Assembly (NCBI RefSeq): GCF_003024195.1
Contig: NZ_KZ679062.1
Coordinates: 28,789 to 92,788 of the forward strand
Direction of reading: 5' to 3'
Length of the DNA: 64,000 nucleotides
Origin: Streptomyces dioscori
GTDB lineage: Bacteria; Actinomycetota; Actinomycetes; Streptomycetales; Streptomycetaceae
Below are positions 7,346-15,388 of the stretch, piece by piece. How positions within the stretch are numbered: position 1 is the first letter of the stretch; every line of letters begins with the position of its first letter. The notes under the pieces were generated by a model that made no database searches, was not told where the DNA came from, and saw only the letters and a list, made by a program, of their open reading frames with translations. The position numbers were made by a program, and so were the translations under genes.

Positions 7346-8140
7346 ATGAAGCGCGGCAGAGCAGCGGCAAGCCGCGGCGCACTGCTGCGCTGGACCGTAC
7401 TCGCCACAGCGATCGCCGCCTGGCAACTCACCACCCGCACCCACCCCAGCGTCTATTTCCCGCCACCCACCGACATCGCCCGCCACACCCACACCCTGTG
7501 GTTCTCGGGCCCACCCACCCACGCCTTCCTCACCCCCGCCGCCACCGAGAACATCCTCCCCAGTCTCGCCCGTATGACCACCGGCTTCGTCATCGCCGCG
7601 ATTGCCGGTATCGCCCTCGGTACGGCCCTGGGCCGCTCCCGCCGCGCGCACGCCCTGTGCAACCCGGTCCTGCAGTTCGCCCGGGCCGTCCCACCCCCGG
7701 CCCTGGTCCCCGTCTTCGTCGTGCTCCTCGACTTCGGCACCCGCATGCAGGTCGCGTCGATCGTCTTCAGCGCCGTCTGGCCGGTCCTCATCAACACGGC
7801 GGACGGCGTCCGCAACACCGACCCCCTGCGCGTCGACGTGGCCGCGGTCCTGCGGCTGAACAGGACCGAACGGCTCCGGTTCCTCTTCCTGCCCTCGGCG
7901 CTGCCCCGCATCTTCGCCGGCCTGCGCCTGAGCCTTTCGCTCTGCCTCGTCCTCATGGTCTTCTCGGAGCTGCTGCCCGGCACGGCCAACGGCATCGGCT
8001 TCACCCTCACCGACGCCCAGTCACGCTCGGACCTGCTCACGGTCTGGGCCGCGCTGGTGCTGCTCGGCGCACTCGGATACGTACTCAACACCGTTCTGCT
8101 GGCGGTCGAGAAGCGGCTGCTGGGCCGAGGGGACAGGTGA
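7346..8140 (+). CDS. ABC transporter permease, SsuC/TauC type (second)
   Basis: 264 residues with several hydrophobic helices and the family features GFVIAAIAGIALGTALGRS and a coupling loop near DVAAVLRLNRTERLRFLFLP. The region PPPALVPVFVVLLDFGTRMQ matches the conserved segment before the loop in SsuC. The ATG follows repeat copy A; no good ribosome site is visible directly upstream (GGCGAGG is the best). The ATPase gene starts nine bases after its stop. It pairs with the first permease and the binding lipoprotein in one importer. Confidence 0.86.
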   Translation: MKRGRAAASRGALLRWTVLATAIAAWQLTTRTHPSVYFPPPTDIARHTHTLWFSGPPTHAFLTPAATENILPSLARMTTGFVIAAIAGIALGTALGRSRRAHALCNPVLQFARAVPPPALVPVFVVLLDFGTRMQVASIVFSAVWPVLINTADGVRNTDPLRVDVAAVLRLNRTERLRFLFLPSALPRIFAGLRLSLSLCLVLMVFSELLPGTANGIGFTLTDAQSRSDLLTVWAALVLLGALGYVLNTVLLAVEKRLLGRGDR

Positions 8141-8149
8141 CAGGACCGC

Positions 8150-8896
8150 ATGCTGCGTCTCGACTCGCTCGGCCAGGGGTACGGCGATCACCCCGTCCTG
8201 CACGACATCACCCTCACCGTGCCCGACGGCCAACTCCTGTGCGTCGTCGGGCCGTCCGGCTGCGGCAAGTCGACGCTCCTGCGGACCGTCGCGGGGCTGC
8301 TCCCGGTCCGGGAGGGGACCGTCTCCGTCGACGGGGCGCCCGTCAGCGGGGTCCCGGACCGGCTGGCCGTCGTCTTCCAGGACTACGGACGGTCGCTCTA
8401 CCCCTGGCTCCCGGTCCGCGAGAACGTCGCGCTTCCCCTGCGGCGCCGGGGACTCGGGCGCGCGGAGCGGCGGGAGCAGGCCGAGCTGATGCTGGAACGG
8501 GTGGGGCTTCGCGGGGCCGGACGGCGGTATCCCTGGCAGTTGTCCGGCGGTATGCAGCAGCGGGTCGCCATCGCGCGGGCGCTGGTGTGCCGGCCGTCCC
8601 TGCTGCTCATGGACGAGCCCTTCGGGTCCCTGGACGCGCAGACGCGGGAGGATCTGGAGGATCTGCTGCTGGAGGTCCACGAGTCCGAGGGGGCGACGAT
8701 CGTGTTCGTCACGCATGACATCGACGAGAGTGTGTACGTGGGGGATCGGGTGGTGGTCCTGTCCGCCGGGCCCGGGTCCCGGGTGGTCCTCGACCTGCCG
8801 GTCGGGCTCCCCGGCAAACGGGACCAGATCGCTACGCGGGGCCTGCCGGAGTTCGTGGCGCTCCGCGCGGAGATAGGCCGAGCGGTCCGCTCCTGA
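8150..8896 (+). CDS. ABC transporter ATP-binding protein, SsuB/TauB type
   Basis: 248 residues with all ATPase motifs: Walker A GPSGCGKST at 34-42, Q-loop in VVFQDYGRSLYPW, signature LSGGMQQRVAIARAL, Walker B LLLMDEP, D-loop GSLDAQ and switch histidine in FVTHDIDE. The DYGRSLYPWL segment after the Q-loop is typical of the nitrate/sulfonate/taurine class. It would power import by the two upstream permeases. It is the last gene of the operon; repeat copy B follows seven bases after the stop. Confidence 0.9.
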   Translation: MLRLDSLGQGYGDHPVLHDITLTVPDGQLLCVVGPSGCGKSTLLRTVAGLLPVREGTVSVDGAPVSGVPDRLAVVFQDYGRSLYPWLPVRENVALPLRRRGLGRAERREQAELMLERVGLRGAGRRYPWQLSGGMQQRVAIARALVCRPSLLLMDEPFGSLDAQTREDLEDLLLEVHESEGATIVFVTHDIDESVYVGDRVVVLSAGPGSRVVLDLPVGLPGKRDQIATRGLPEFVALRAEIGRAVRS

Positions 8897-8902
8897 CCTT
8901 TC

Positions 8903-9095
8903 CTCGCCCCCGCCGCCCCTACCCGTTCCCGTCCACACATGGGGGCTGCGCCCCCTCGCCCCCGGATCGCGCTCCGCGCTCGTCCTCAAACGCCGGACGG
9001 GCTGGTCTTCAGCCCGTCCGGCGTTTGAGGACCGGGGGTTCGGGGGCAGCGCCCCCGAGTCAGTGACGGGAACGGGTAGGGGCGGCGGGGGCGAG
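8903..9095. repeat. Palindromic mobile-like element, copy B
   Basis: A 193-base element with perfect 31-base terminal inverted repeats at 8903-8933 and 9065-9095. The perfect 22-base central palindrome has arms 8982-9003 and 9011-9032 with loop GGTCTTC. The inner arms differ from each other (one rich in GGGGGCTGCGCCCCC, one in GGGGGCAGCGCCCCC), which fixes orientation: copy B is copy A reversed. It fills most of the 314-base gap before the geosmin synthase gene; the remaining 115 bases must carry that gene's promoter. Confidence 0.9.
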
Positions 9096-9210
9096 AAAAA
9101 AAGCGTCACCCCTTCCCCCGCAGGCAACCCTTCACTCATCCGTTCACGCGATGGTGCGATCATCCACCCCCGCACGGATGCCCCCGCACAACCCCGGGTA
9201 GGCCCGGCCC

Positions 9211-11421
9211 ATGACGCAGCCGTTCGAACTCCCCCACTTCTACACGCCGTACCCCGCACGGCTGAACCCGCACGTCGAAGAGGCCCGCACCCACACCACC
9301 CACTGGGCCCGGGGCATGGGCATGCTGGAGGGCTCCGGCGTCTGGGAGCAGGCCGACCTCGACGCCCACGACTACGGACTGCTGTGCGCGTACACGCATC
9401 CCGAGTGCGACGGCCCCGCTCTCTCCCTCGTCACCGACTGGTACGTGTGGGTCTTCTTCTTCGACGACCACTTCCTGGAAACCTTCAAGCGGAGCCAGGA
9501 CCGCGCGGGCGGCAAGGCCTACCTGGACCGTCTGCCGCTCTTCATGCCGCTCGACCTCGCGACCCCCGTGCCCGAGCCGCGGAACCCGGTCGAGGCGGGC
9601 CTCGCCGACCTGTGGGCCCGTACGGTCCCGTCGATGTCCATGGGCTGGCGCAGGCGCTTCGCCGAGTCCACCGAGCATCTGCTCAACGAGTCGATGTGGG
9701 AGCTGTCCAACATCAACGAGGGGCGGATCGCGAACCCCGTCGAGTACATCGAGATGCGCCGCAAGGTGGGCGGCGCCCCCTGGTCGGCGGGGCTCGTGGA
9801 GTACGCGACCGCGGAGGTCCCCGTCCAGGTCGCCCGCTCCCGGCCGATGCGTGTGCTGATGGAGACCTTCTCCGACGCGGTCCACCTGCGCAACGACCTC
9901 TTCTCGTACCAGCGGGAGGTCGAGGAGGAGGGCGAGCTGAGCAACGGCGTGCTCGTCCTGGAGACGTTCTTCGGGTGTACGACGCAGCAGGCCGCCGACA
10001 CCGTCAACGACGTCCTCTCCTCACGCCTCCACCAGTTCGACCACACGGCGCTCACCGAAGTGCCAGCGCTGGCCCTGGAGAAGGGCCTCACACCGGAGGA
10101 GGTACGGGACGTCGCCGCGTACACGCGGGGGCTGCAGGACTGGCAGGCGGGCGGCCACGAGTGGCACCTGCGGTCCAGCCGGTACATGAACGAGGGGGCG
10201 CTCAAGTCCTCGCCGCTGGACGGCCTCACGGGCCCCGGCACCTCCGCCGCCGACGTCGGCGCGCTGCTCGCCGCGGCCGGCGCCGAGCGGCTGCGCGCGT
10301 ACACGCACGTGCCCTTCCAGAAGGTCGGCCCTTCGCTGCTCCCCGACTTCTACATGCCGTTCCAGGTCCGGCTCAACGCCGACCTCGAAGGGGCGCGGCG
10401 GCGTATCACCCCGTGGGCGCACAGCATGGGCATCCTCCAGGAGGGCATCTGGGACGAGGACAAGCTCGCCGCCTACGACCTGCCGCTGTGCTCGGCGGGA
10501 CTCGATCCCGACGGCACCCCCGAGGCGCTGGACCTCAGCGTGCAGTGGCTCGTGTGGGGGACGTACGGCGACGACTACTACCCGCTGGTGTTCGGGAACC
10601 GCAGGGATCTGGCCGCCGCGAAACTGTGCACGGCGCGGCTGTCCGCCTGCATGCCCCTGGGGGGCGAGGAGATCCCGTCCCCGGTCAACGCCATGGAGCG
10701 CGGACTCGCCGATCTGTGGCTGCGCACGACGGCCACGATGACGCCGGACGCGCGCCGCACCATGCGGGCCTCGGTGGAGGTCATGACGGAGAGCTGGGTG
10801 TGGGAGCTGAACAACCAGCTGCAGAACCGCATCCCCGACCCCGTCGACTACCTGGAGATGCGCCGCGCGACCTTCGGCTCCGACCTCACCATGAGCCTGT
10901 GCCGGCTGGGCCACGGCCCCGCGGTACCGCCGGAGGTCTACCGCAGCGGCCCCGTCCGGGCACTGGAGAACGCGGCGATCGACTACGGGATGCTCATCAA
11001 CGACGTCTTCTCGTACCAGAAGGAGATCGAGTACGAGGGCGAGGTGCACAACCTCATCCTCGTCGTGCAGAACTTCTTCGGCTGCGACTACCCGAAGGCG
11101 CTCGGCATCGTCCACGACCTCATGACGCAGCGCATGCGGCAGTTCGAGCATGTCGCCGCTCATGAGTTCCCGGTCCTGTACGAGGACTTCGGCCTCTCGG
11201 ACGAGGCCCGCGGGATCATGGAGGGCTATGTCGTGGAGTTGCAGAACTGGATGGCGGGCATCCTGAAGTGGCACTACGACTGCGGGCGTTACGGAGCCGC
11301 CGACCTGGCCCGCCGTGCCCACGGCTTCGTCCCGGGGCAGCTTCCGGAGCTGCCGTTCGGCAGTGTCTGGCGGACCGCCACGGCCACCGCGACCGCAACC
11401 GCCACGGCCACCGCCCGCTGA
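9211..11421 (+). CDS. geoA: Bifunctional germacradienol/geosmin synthase
   Basis: 736 residues, two terpene-synthase domains in tandem as in S. coelicolor Cyc2. The N-terminal domain, which ionises farnesyl diphosphate to germacradienol and germacrene D, carries DDHFLE at 85-90 and the Mg-binding NSE triad N228, S232, E236 in NDLFSYQRE. The C-terminal domain, which retro-Prins cleaves germacradienol to geosmin plus acetone, has DDYYP at 454-458 and N597, S601, E605 in NDVFSYQKE. Both active sites look intact. The last dozen residues are an Ala-Thr run (TATATATATATAR) from a short GCCACC/ACCGC repeat. ATG at 9211 gives the usual MTQPFELPHFY start. Soluble, cytoplasmic; normally linked to sporulation. 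Confidence 0.97.
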   Translation: MTQPFELPHFYTPYPARLNPHVEEARTHTTHWARGMGMLEGSGVWEQADLDAHDYGLLCAYTHPECDGPALSLVTDWYVWVFFFDDHFLETFKRSQDRAGGKAYLDRLPLFMPLDLATPVPEPRNPVEAGLADLWARTVPSMSMGWRRRFAESTEHLLNESMWELSNINEGRIANPVEYIEMRRKVGGAPWSAGLVEYATAEVPVQVARSRPMRVLMETFSDAVHLRNDLFSYQREVEEEGELSNGVLVLETFFGCTTQQAADTVNDVLSSRLHQFDHTALTEVPALALEKGLTPEEVRDVAAYTRGLQDWQAGGHEWHLRSSRYMNEGALKSSPLDGLTGPGTSAADVGALLAAAGAERLRAYTHVPFQKVGPSLLPDFYMPFQVRLNADLEGARRRITPWAHSMGILQEGIWDEDKLAAYDLPLCSAGLDPDGTPEALDLSVQWLVWGTYGDDYYPLVFGNRRDLAAAKLCTARLSACMPLGGEEIPSPVNAMERGLADLWLRTTATMTPDARRTMRASVEVMTESWVWELNNQLQNRIPDPVDYLEMRRATFGSDLTMSLCRLGHGPAVPPEVYRSGPVRALENAAIDYGMLINDVFSYQKEIEYEGEVHNLILVVQNFFGCDYPKALGIVHDLMTQRMRQFEHVAAHEFPVLYEDFGLSDEARGIMEGYVVELQNWMAGILKWHYDCGRYGAADLARRAHGFVPGQLPELPFGSVWRTATATATATATATAR

Positions 11422-11509
11422 TCCGGGCAGGGGAGGCGCGGGCACTGTCACCCGTTCGGGGATCGTCGCGAGCAGGTGCGCAGGGTAGGGCTCTGGCCGG
11501 AGGCGATCC

Positions 11510-12238
11510 ATGGAACAGACAGTGCTGCGTCCCAAGCCGATGCCAGGTCAGGAGCCGCCAGGCCAGGAGCCCGGAGGGCAGGAGCCGGGAGGCCAGGAAC
11601 CGGGCGGCGGCGACCGCCCGTCCGGTCCGGGTCACCGTCCGCACGCCGCACGGCGGCGCGGGCGGCGGCTGACGACCCTGGCGTTCAGCCTGTTCGTCGG
11701 GACGGTGCTCGTGCTGTCAGGGGTCGGTCTCGGCACCGTGGGCGCCACGGTGATCGGTATGAGCAGGCTGGCCGAGTCCCAGGGACGGGCGTCCGCCGCG
11801 GAGGCGCCCGCCGCGTCCGGGGCGCCCGGCGGTACCGAATCCGGCCTGGGTCGCGGTACCGAGTCCGACCCGGGTCGTGGTATCGAGTCCGGTCCGGGTG
11901 GCGGGAGCCCGGCCGCGCTCGCGAAGCCGTCCGAGCGCCCGGGGTCCTCCGCCGCAGCCCGGCCCGGAGAGCGGCCCACCCTCGGCGTGGAGGCCGTCGA
12001 CGCGCCCGACGACCCGGGCGCGCTCCTGGTCGGCGTGCACGTCCCCGGACCCGGCCACACCGCGGGGCTCGTACGGGGTGACGTCCTGCTCGTCCTGGGC
12101 ACGACCCGCGTCGACTCCGCCGCCGACCTCGCCCGGGCCGTCGCCGCCGTGCGCCCCGGGGAGGAGATCGGACTCACGTTGCGGCACGCGAGCGGCGGCC
12201 ACCAGCAGGTGTCGGTGACCCCGGGCGTCATCACCTGA
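11510..12238 (+). CDS. Membrane-anchored PDZ-domain protein
   Basis: 242 residues. A cytoplasmic N-terminus with four near-perfect GQEPGG repeats and a basic patch (ARRRGRR) leads into one hydrophobic helix at about 55-80. A Gly/Ser/Pro-rich extracytoplasmic linker with repeats of the kind GRGTESDPGRGIESGPG follows, then a PDZ domain from about residue 150 (PTLGVEAVD, GHTAGLVRGDVLLVLG, VDSAADLARAVAAVRPGEE). There is no protease domain, unlike HtrA/DegP. It may recruit a protein at the membrane surface; partner unknown. It starts 89 bases after geoA on the same strand, possibly as a separate transcript. Confidence 0.82.
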   Translation: MEQTVLRPKPMPGQEPPGQEPGGQEPGGQEPGGGDRPSGPGHRPHAARRRGRRLTTLAFSLFVGTVLVLSGVGLGTVGATVIGMSRLAESQGRASAAEAPAASGAPGGTESGLGRGTESDPGRGIESGPGGGSPAALAKPSERPGSSAAARPGERPTLGVEAVDAPDDPGALLVGVHVPGPGHTAGLVRGDVLLVLGTTRVDSAADLARAVAAVRPGEEIGLTLRHASGGHQQVSVTPGVIT

Positions 12239-12322
12239 CGGGCGTCACCGGGGCCGTCCGTCACCGGGACCGTCAACAGGAAATGCGTTGCCGCGCCACT
12301 TGAGCGGGGCCACGATGGGCCC

Positions 12323-12946
12323 ATGTTCAGCACCCTTCTCGCCTTCCTGGGCGCCTGCACCCTGATCGCCGCCTCACCCGGCCCGAGCACCGTGCTGATC
12401 ATCAGGCAGTCGCTGCAGAGCAGGCGTGCCGGTTTCATGACGGTCCTCGGCAACGAGACCGGCGTCTTCGTGTGGGGCGTCGTCGCCGCCTTCGGCCTGA
12501 CCGCGCTGCTCACCGCCTCCGAAGTGGCGTACGACGTGATGCGCGTCGTCGGAGCCGTCGTGCTCGTCGTCTTCGGCGTACAGACGCTGTGGCGGGCGCG
12601 GCACACCCGGGGCGGAATGGACGACGGCGGGACCCCGGCGGACGTGAGGAGCGGCTGGGCCTCCTACCGGACCGGGCTGCTGATCAACCTCGCCAACCCC
12701 AAGGCGGCGATCTTCGCGATGTCCTTCCTCCCGCAGTTCGTACCGAAGGGTGCCCCGCATCTGCCCGCCATGCTGGGGCTCGCCGCGCTCTGGGCGGTCT
12801 ACGAGGTCGGCTACTACAGCGTCTACGTGTGGTTCGTGGGACGGATGAGGACCGTGCTGTCCCGGGCCGGCGTGCGGCGCAGGCTGGAGCAGGTCTCCGG
12901 CGGGGTCCTGCTGCTCCTCGGCGTCCGGCTGGCCCTGGACAGCTGA
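12323..12946 (+). CDS. LysE/RhtB family amino acid exporter
   Basis: 207 residues, six hydrophobic segments. The family hallmark SPGPSTVLIIRQSLQSRRAG lies in the first helix-loop, and LINLANPKAAIFAMSFLPQF in the middle. Members export lysine, homoserine, threonine or similar solutes by proton exchange. Start ATG at 12323 fits the N-terminus of the family directly before helix one. Substrate not predictable. The stop is followed by an exact 17-base direct repeat (12944-12960 and 12964-12980). Confidence 0.9.
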   Translation: MFSTLLAFLGACTLIAASPGPSTVLIIRQSLQSRRAGFMTVLGNETGVFVWGVVAAFGLTALLTASEVAYDVMRVVGAVVLVVFGVQTLWRARHTRGGMDDGGTPADVRSGWASYRTGLLINLANPKAAIFAMSFLPQFVPKGAPHLPAMLGLAALWAVYEVGYYSVYVWFVGRMRTVLSRAGVRRRLEQVSGGVLLLLGVRLALDS

Positions 12947-12980
12947 CGCCCGCGAAGAAAGCGTGACGCCCGCGAAGAAA
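12944..12980. repeat. Short tandem duplication after the LysE gene
   Basis: TGACGCCCGCGAAGAAA occurs at 12944-12960 and again at 12964-12980, separated by GCG. The first copy includes the TGA stop of the exporter gene, so the duplication places a second in-frame-neutral TGA downstream. It is probably a slippage product; no role is proposed. Confidence 0.8.
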
Positions 12981-13096
12981 CCACCCCCGACCGGCTCGCG
13001 TCACCCCCGCTGTCCGGGCAGGATGCTGCCCGTGGCCCCTTTCCACCCGCGGCCCGCCCCGCACCCCGCCCCGGGGACCGACCCACGGAGGACCGG

Positions 13097-14221
13097 ATGA
13101 CCGGCACGCCCGCGCCCTTCACCGCCGACGACTACCGGGCCCGGATGGAACGCGCCGCACGGGCCGCCGACGCGGCGGGGCTCGCCGGGGTGCTCGTCGC
13201 GCCCGGACCCGACCTCGTCTGGCTCACCGGCTACGCGCCGCCCGCGGCCACCGAGCGGCTCACCCTGCTGGTGCTCGCCGCGGGGCAGGACCCCGTACTC
13301 ATCGTGCCCGCCCTGGAGGCCCCGGACGCCGAGAAGGCGGTGGGCGCGCCCGCACTGGAGCTGCGCGACTGGATCGACGGCAAGGACCCGTACACCACCA
13401 CGGCCCCGCTCCTCGACGCCTCGGGCCGGTTCGGCGTCAGCGACAACGCCTGGGCGCTGCACCTGCTGGGCCTCCAGAAGGAGCTGCCCGGCACGTCGTA
13501 CGTCTCCCTCAGCGAGGGACTGCCGATGCTCCGGGCCGTCAAGGACGGCGCCGAACTGGACCGGCTGGCCGCCGCGGGCGCCGCCGCCGACGCCACGTAC
13601 GAGGAGATCCTGAAAGTCGCCTTCGCGGGGCGCCGCGAGTCGGACGTCGCGGGCGACCTCGCCGACCTGCTGCGGCACTTCGGACACGAGCAGGTGGACT
13701 TCACGGTCGTCGGGTCGGGGCCGAACGGCGCCAGCCCGCACCACGAGGCCGGCCCCCGCGTCATCGAGCACGGCGACACGGTCGTCCTCGACTTCGGCGG
13801 ACTGAAGCACGGCTACGGCTCGGACACCTCCCGTACGGTGCACGTCGGCGAGCCGGGCGCCGAGGAGCAGCGGGTCCACGACGTCGTCCGCGCCGCCCAG
13901 CAGGCCGCGTTCGAGGCCGTGCGGCCCGGGATCGCCTGCCAGGACGTCGACCGGGTCGCCCGCGCCCACATCACCGAGGCCGGGTACGGCGACCGCTTCA
14001 TCCACCGCACCGGGCACGGCATCGGCGTCACCACGCACGAACCGCCGTACATGATCGAGGGCGAGAAACAGCTCCTCGTACCCGGGATGTGCTTCTCCGT
14101 GGAGCCCGGTATCTATCTGCCGGGCCGCTTCGGGGTACGCATCGAGGACATCGTGACGGTCACCGAGGACGGCGGACGCCGCCTCAACGACACCCCTCGG
14201 GAGATGGCCGTCGTGAACTGA
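13097..14221 (+). CDS. M24 family metallopeptidase (Xaa-Pro aminopeptidase-like)
   Basis: 374 residues: an N-terminal creatinase-like domain (about 1-145) and a pita-bread C-terminal domain. All five dinuclear metal ligands are visible: Asp in VVLDFGG, Asp in GSDTSRTVH, His in GHGIG, Glu in SVEPGIY and Glu in RIEDIVTV. The histidines HRTGHGIGVTTHEPP fit a proline-specific dipeptidase or aminopeptidase that removes residues next to proline. Cytoplasmic; no signal peptide. GGAGGA five bases before the ATG sets the start. The phosphotransferase gene follows 67 bases downstream on the same strand. Confidence 0.9.
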   Translation: MTGTPAPFTADDYRARMERAARAADAAGLAGVLVAPGPDLVWLTGYAPPAATERLTLLVLAAGQDPVLIVPALEAPDAEKAVGAPALELRDWIDGKDPYTTTAPLLDASGRFGVSDNAWALHLLGLQKELPGTSYVSLSEGLPMLRAVKDGAELDRLAAAGAAADATYEEILKVAFAGRRESDVAGDLADLLRHFGHEQVDFTVVGSGPNGASPHHEAGPRVIEHGDTVVLDFGGLKHGYGSDTSRTVHVGEPGAEEQRVHDVVRAAQQAAFEAVRPGIACQDVDRVARAHITEAGYGDRFIHRTGHGIGVTTHEPPYMIEGEKQLLVPGMCFSVEPGIYLPGRFGVRIEDIVTVTEDGGRRLNDTPREMAVVN

Positions 14222-14288
14222 CCACACCCGGCGGGCGCCGGACAGCGGCTCCCGCACCCCGGACTCCCCTTCGGCGGACGGCGCGACC

Positions 14289-15251
14289 ATGACCCAGGCA
14301 GCGACACCCACCGCGGACACCGTGCGACGCGTCGTCCGCTCCCTGCTCCAGGACTCCCCGCTGCACGACAGCCCCCTCCCGGACCCGCCGCGCCCGGACG
14401 GCGGCGGACTCCGGATCGCGCCCGTCGCCGAGGGCGGCGAGCACTCCACCTGGTTCGTGGGCGCACGGCATGTGCTGCGGCTCGCCCCGGACCGCGAGGC
14501 GTCCCGGCGCCAGCGGCGCGAACTGCGACTGCGTGAGCTGGTACGCCCCCACATCGGCGTCGCCGTCCCCGTGAGTGTCGCCCACGGTGAATGGGCGAGC
14601 GGGCTGACGTACACGCTCGACACGCTGATCCCCGGCGGGTCCGGCGAGCAGCGGGACGTCTCCGCGGTGGGGGAGGCCGATCTGGCGGGGCTGCTCAGCG
14701 GGCTGCGCGAGGTGCCGGGGCCCCAGGCCGAGACGCTCGGTGTGCCCCGCGCGACGCCGCGGTCCCTCGAAACGCTGCGGACCGCGGCCGAGCGGGCGGC
14801 CGAACGGCTCGCCGAGGCCGACGAGTTCGACCCCGTTCGGCTGAAGCAGCTCACCGCGGGCGGGGTCGTGCAGCTCGCGGCGCAGCCGGGTACGGCGTTC
14901 CTCGTCCACCACGACCTCAAGGGCGAGCACCTCGTGGTCAGTGGTGACGGGCGGGTCCGCGGTGTCCTGGACTGGACGGACGCGGCGGTCGGCGATCCCA
15001 CGGAGGACATCGCGGGGCTCGCGGTGGCGGTGGGCGCGCCTGCGGCTGTCCGGGCGGCGACCCTGGCCGGTTACGGGGCCCGGCCTTGTCTGCGCGGCCT
15101 CTGGCTCGCCCGCTGCGACACGCTGACGCGGCTCGCGGACCGGCTCGGTGACGGTCACCACGACGACAGCGCCGTGCCGCTGCTGCGCGCGCAACTCGCC
15201 CACGCGTGGGAGGCGATCCTGCTGGAACGCCTCACGGACGAGGCGTGGTGA
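14289..15251 (+). CDS. Phosphotransferase of the aminoglycoside phosphotransferase/choline kinase fold
   Basis: 320 residues. The N-lobe has the nucleotide-anchoring EGGEHSTWFVG and RLAPDREASRRQRRELRLRE. The catalytic loop is HHDLKGEHLVV (Brenner-type HxDxxxxN variant, with H in place of N), followed by the Mg-binding GVLDWTDAAVGDP. This fold phosphorylates small hydroxylated metabolites or antibiotics; the sequence gives no resistance assignment. Close relatives are common and unlinked to antibiotic clusters. It lies downstream of the M24 peptidase and may be co-transcribed. Repeat elements follow the stop. Confidence 0.82.
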   Translation: MTQAATPTADTVRRVVRSLLQDSPLHDSPLPDPPRPDGGGLRIAPVAEGGEHSTWFVGARHVLRLAPDREASRRQRRELRLRELVRPHIGVAVPVSVAHGEWASGLTYTLDTLIPGGSGEQRDVSAVGEADLAGLLSGLREVPGPQAETLGVPRATPRSLETLRTAAERAAERLAEADEFDPVRLKQLTAGGVVQLAAQPGTAFLVHHDLKGEHLVVSGDGRVRGVLDWTDAAVGDPTEDIAGLAVAVGAPAAVRAATLAGYGARPCLRGLWLARCDTLTRLADRLGDGHHDDSAVPLLRAQLAHAWEAILLERLTDEAW

Positions 15252-15280
15252 TCCGTCTGCGGCCCCGGTGGGGGCGGGCC

Positions 15281-15360
15281 GCGCAGTTCCCCGCGCCCCC
15301 ATCAGGGGCGCGGGGAACTGCGCAATCTTTTGGCTTTTAAGGGGCGCGGGGAACTGCGCG
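15281..15360. repeat. Cluster of three GGGGCGCGGGGAACTGCGC repeats
   Basis: Copies at 15281-15299 (minus sense), 15305-15323 and 15341-15359 (plus sense). The first two form a perfect 19-base stem with loop CATCA, followed by TCTTTTGGCTTTT. It lies between the convergent phosphotransferase and treZ genes and has the form of a strong two-way terminator; for the plus-strand transcript the T-rich tail makes that reading good. Confidence 0.88.
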
Positions 15361-15388
15361 AACGGCCCCCACCGGGCCGCACCCGGGT

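Noticed and set aside
14289..15251. Antibiotic-resistance aminoglycoside phosphotransferase
   Set aside because: Fold is right but the catalytic loop differs from known resistance enzymes and no resistance context is present.
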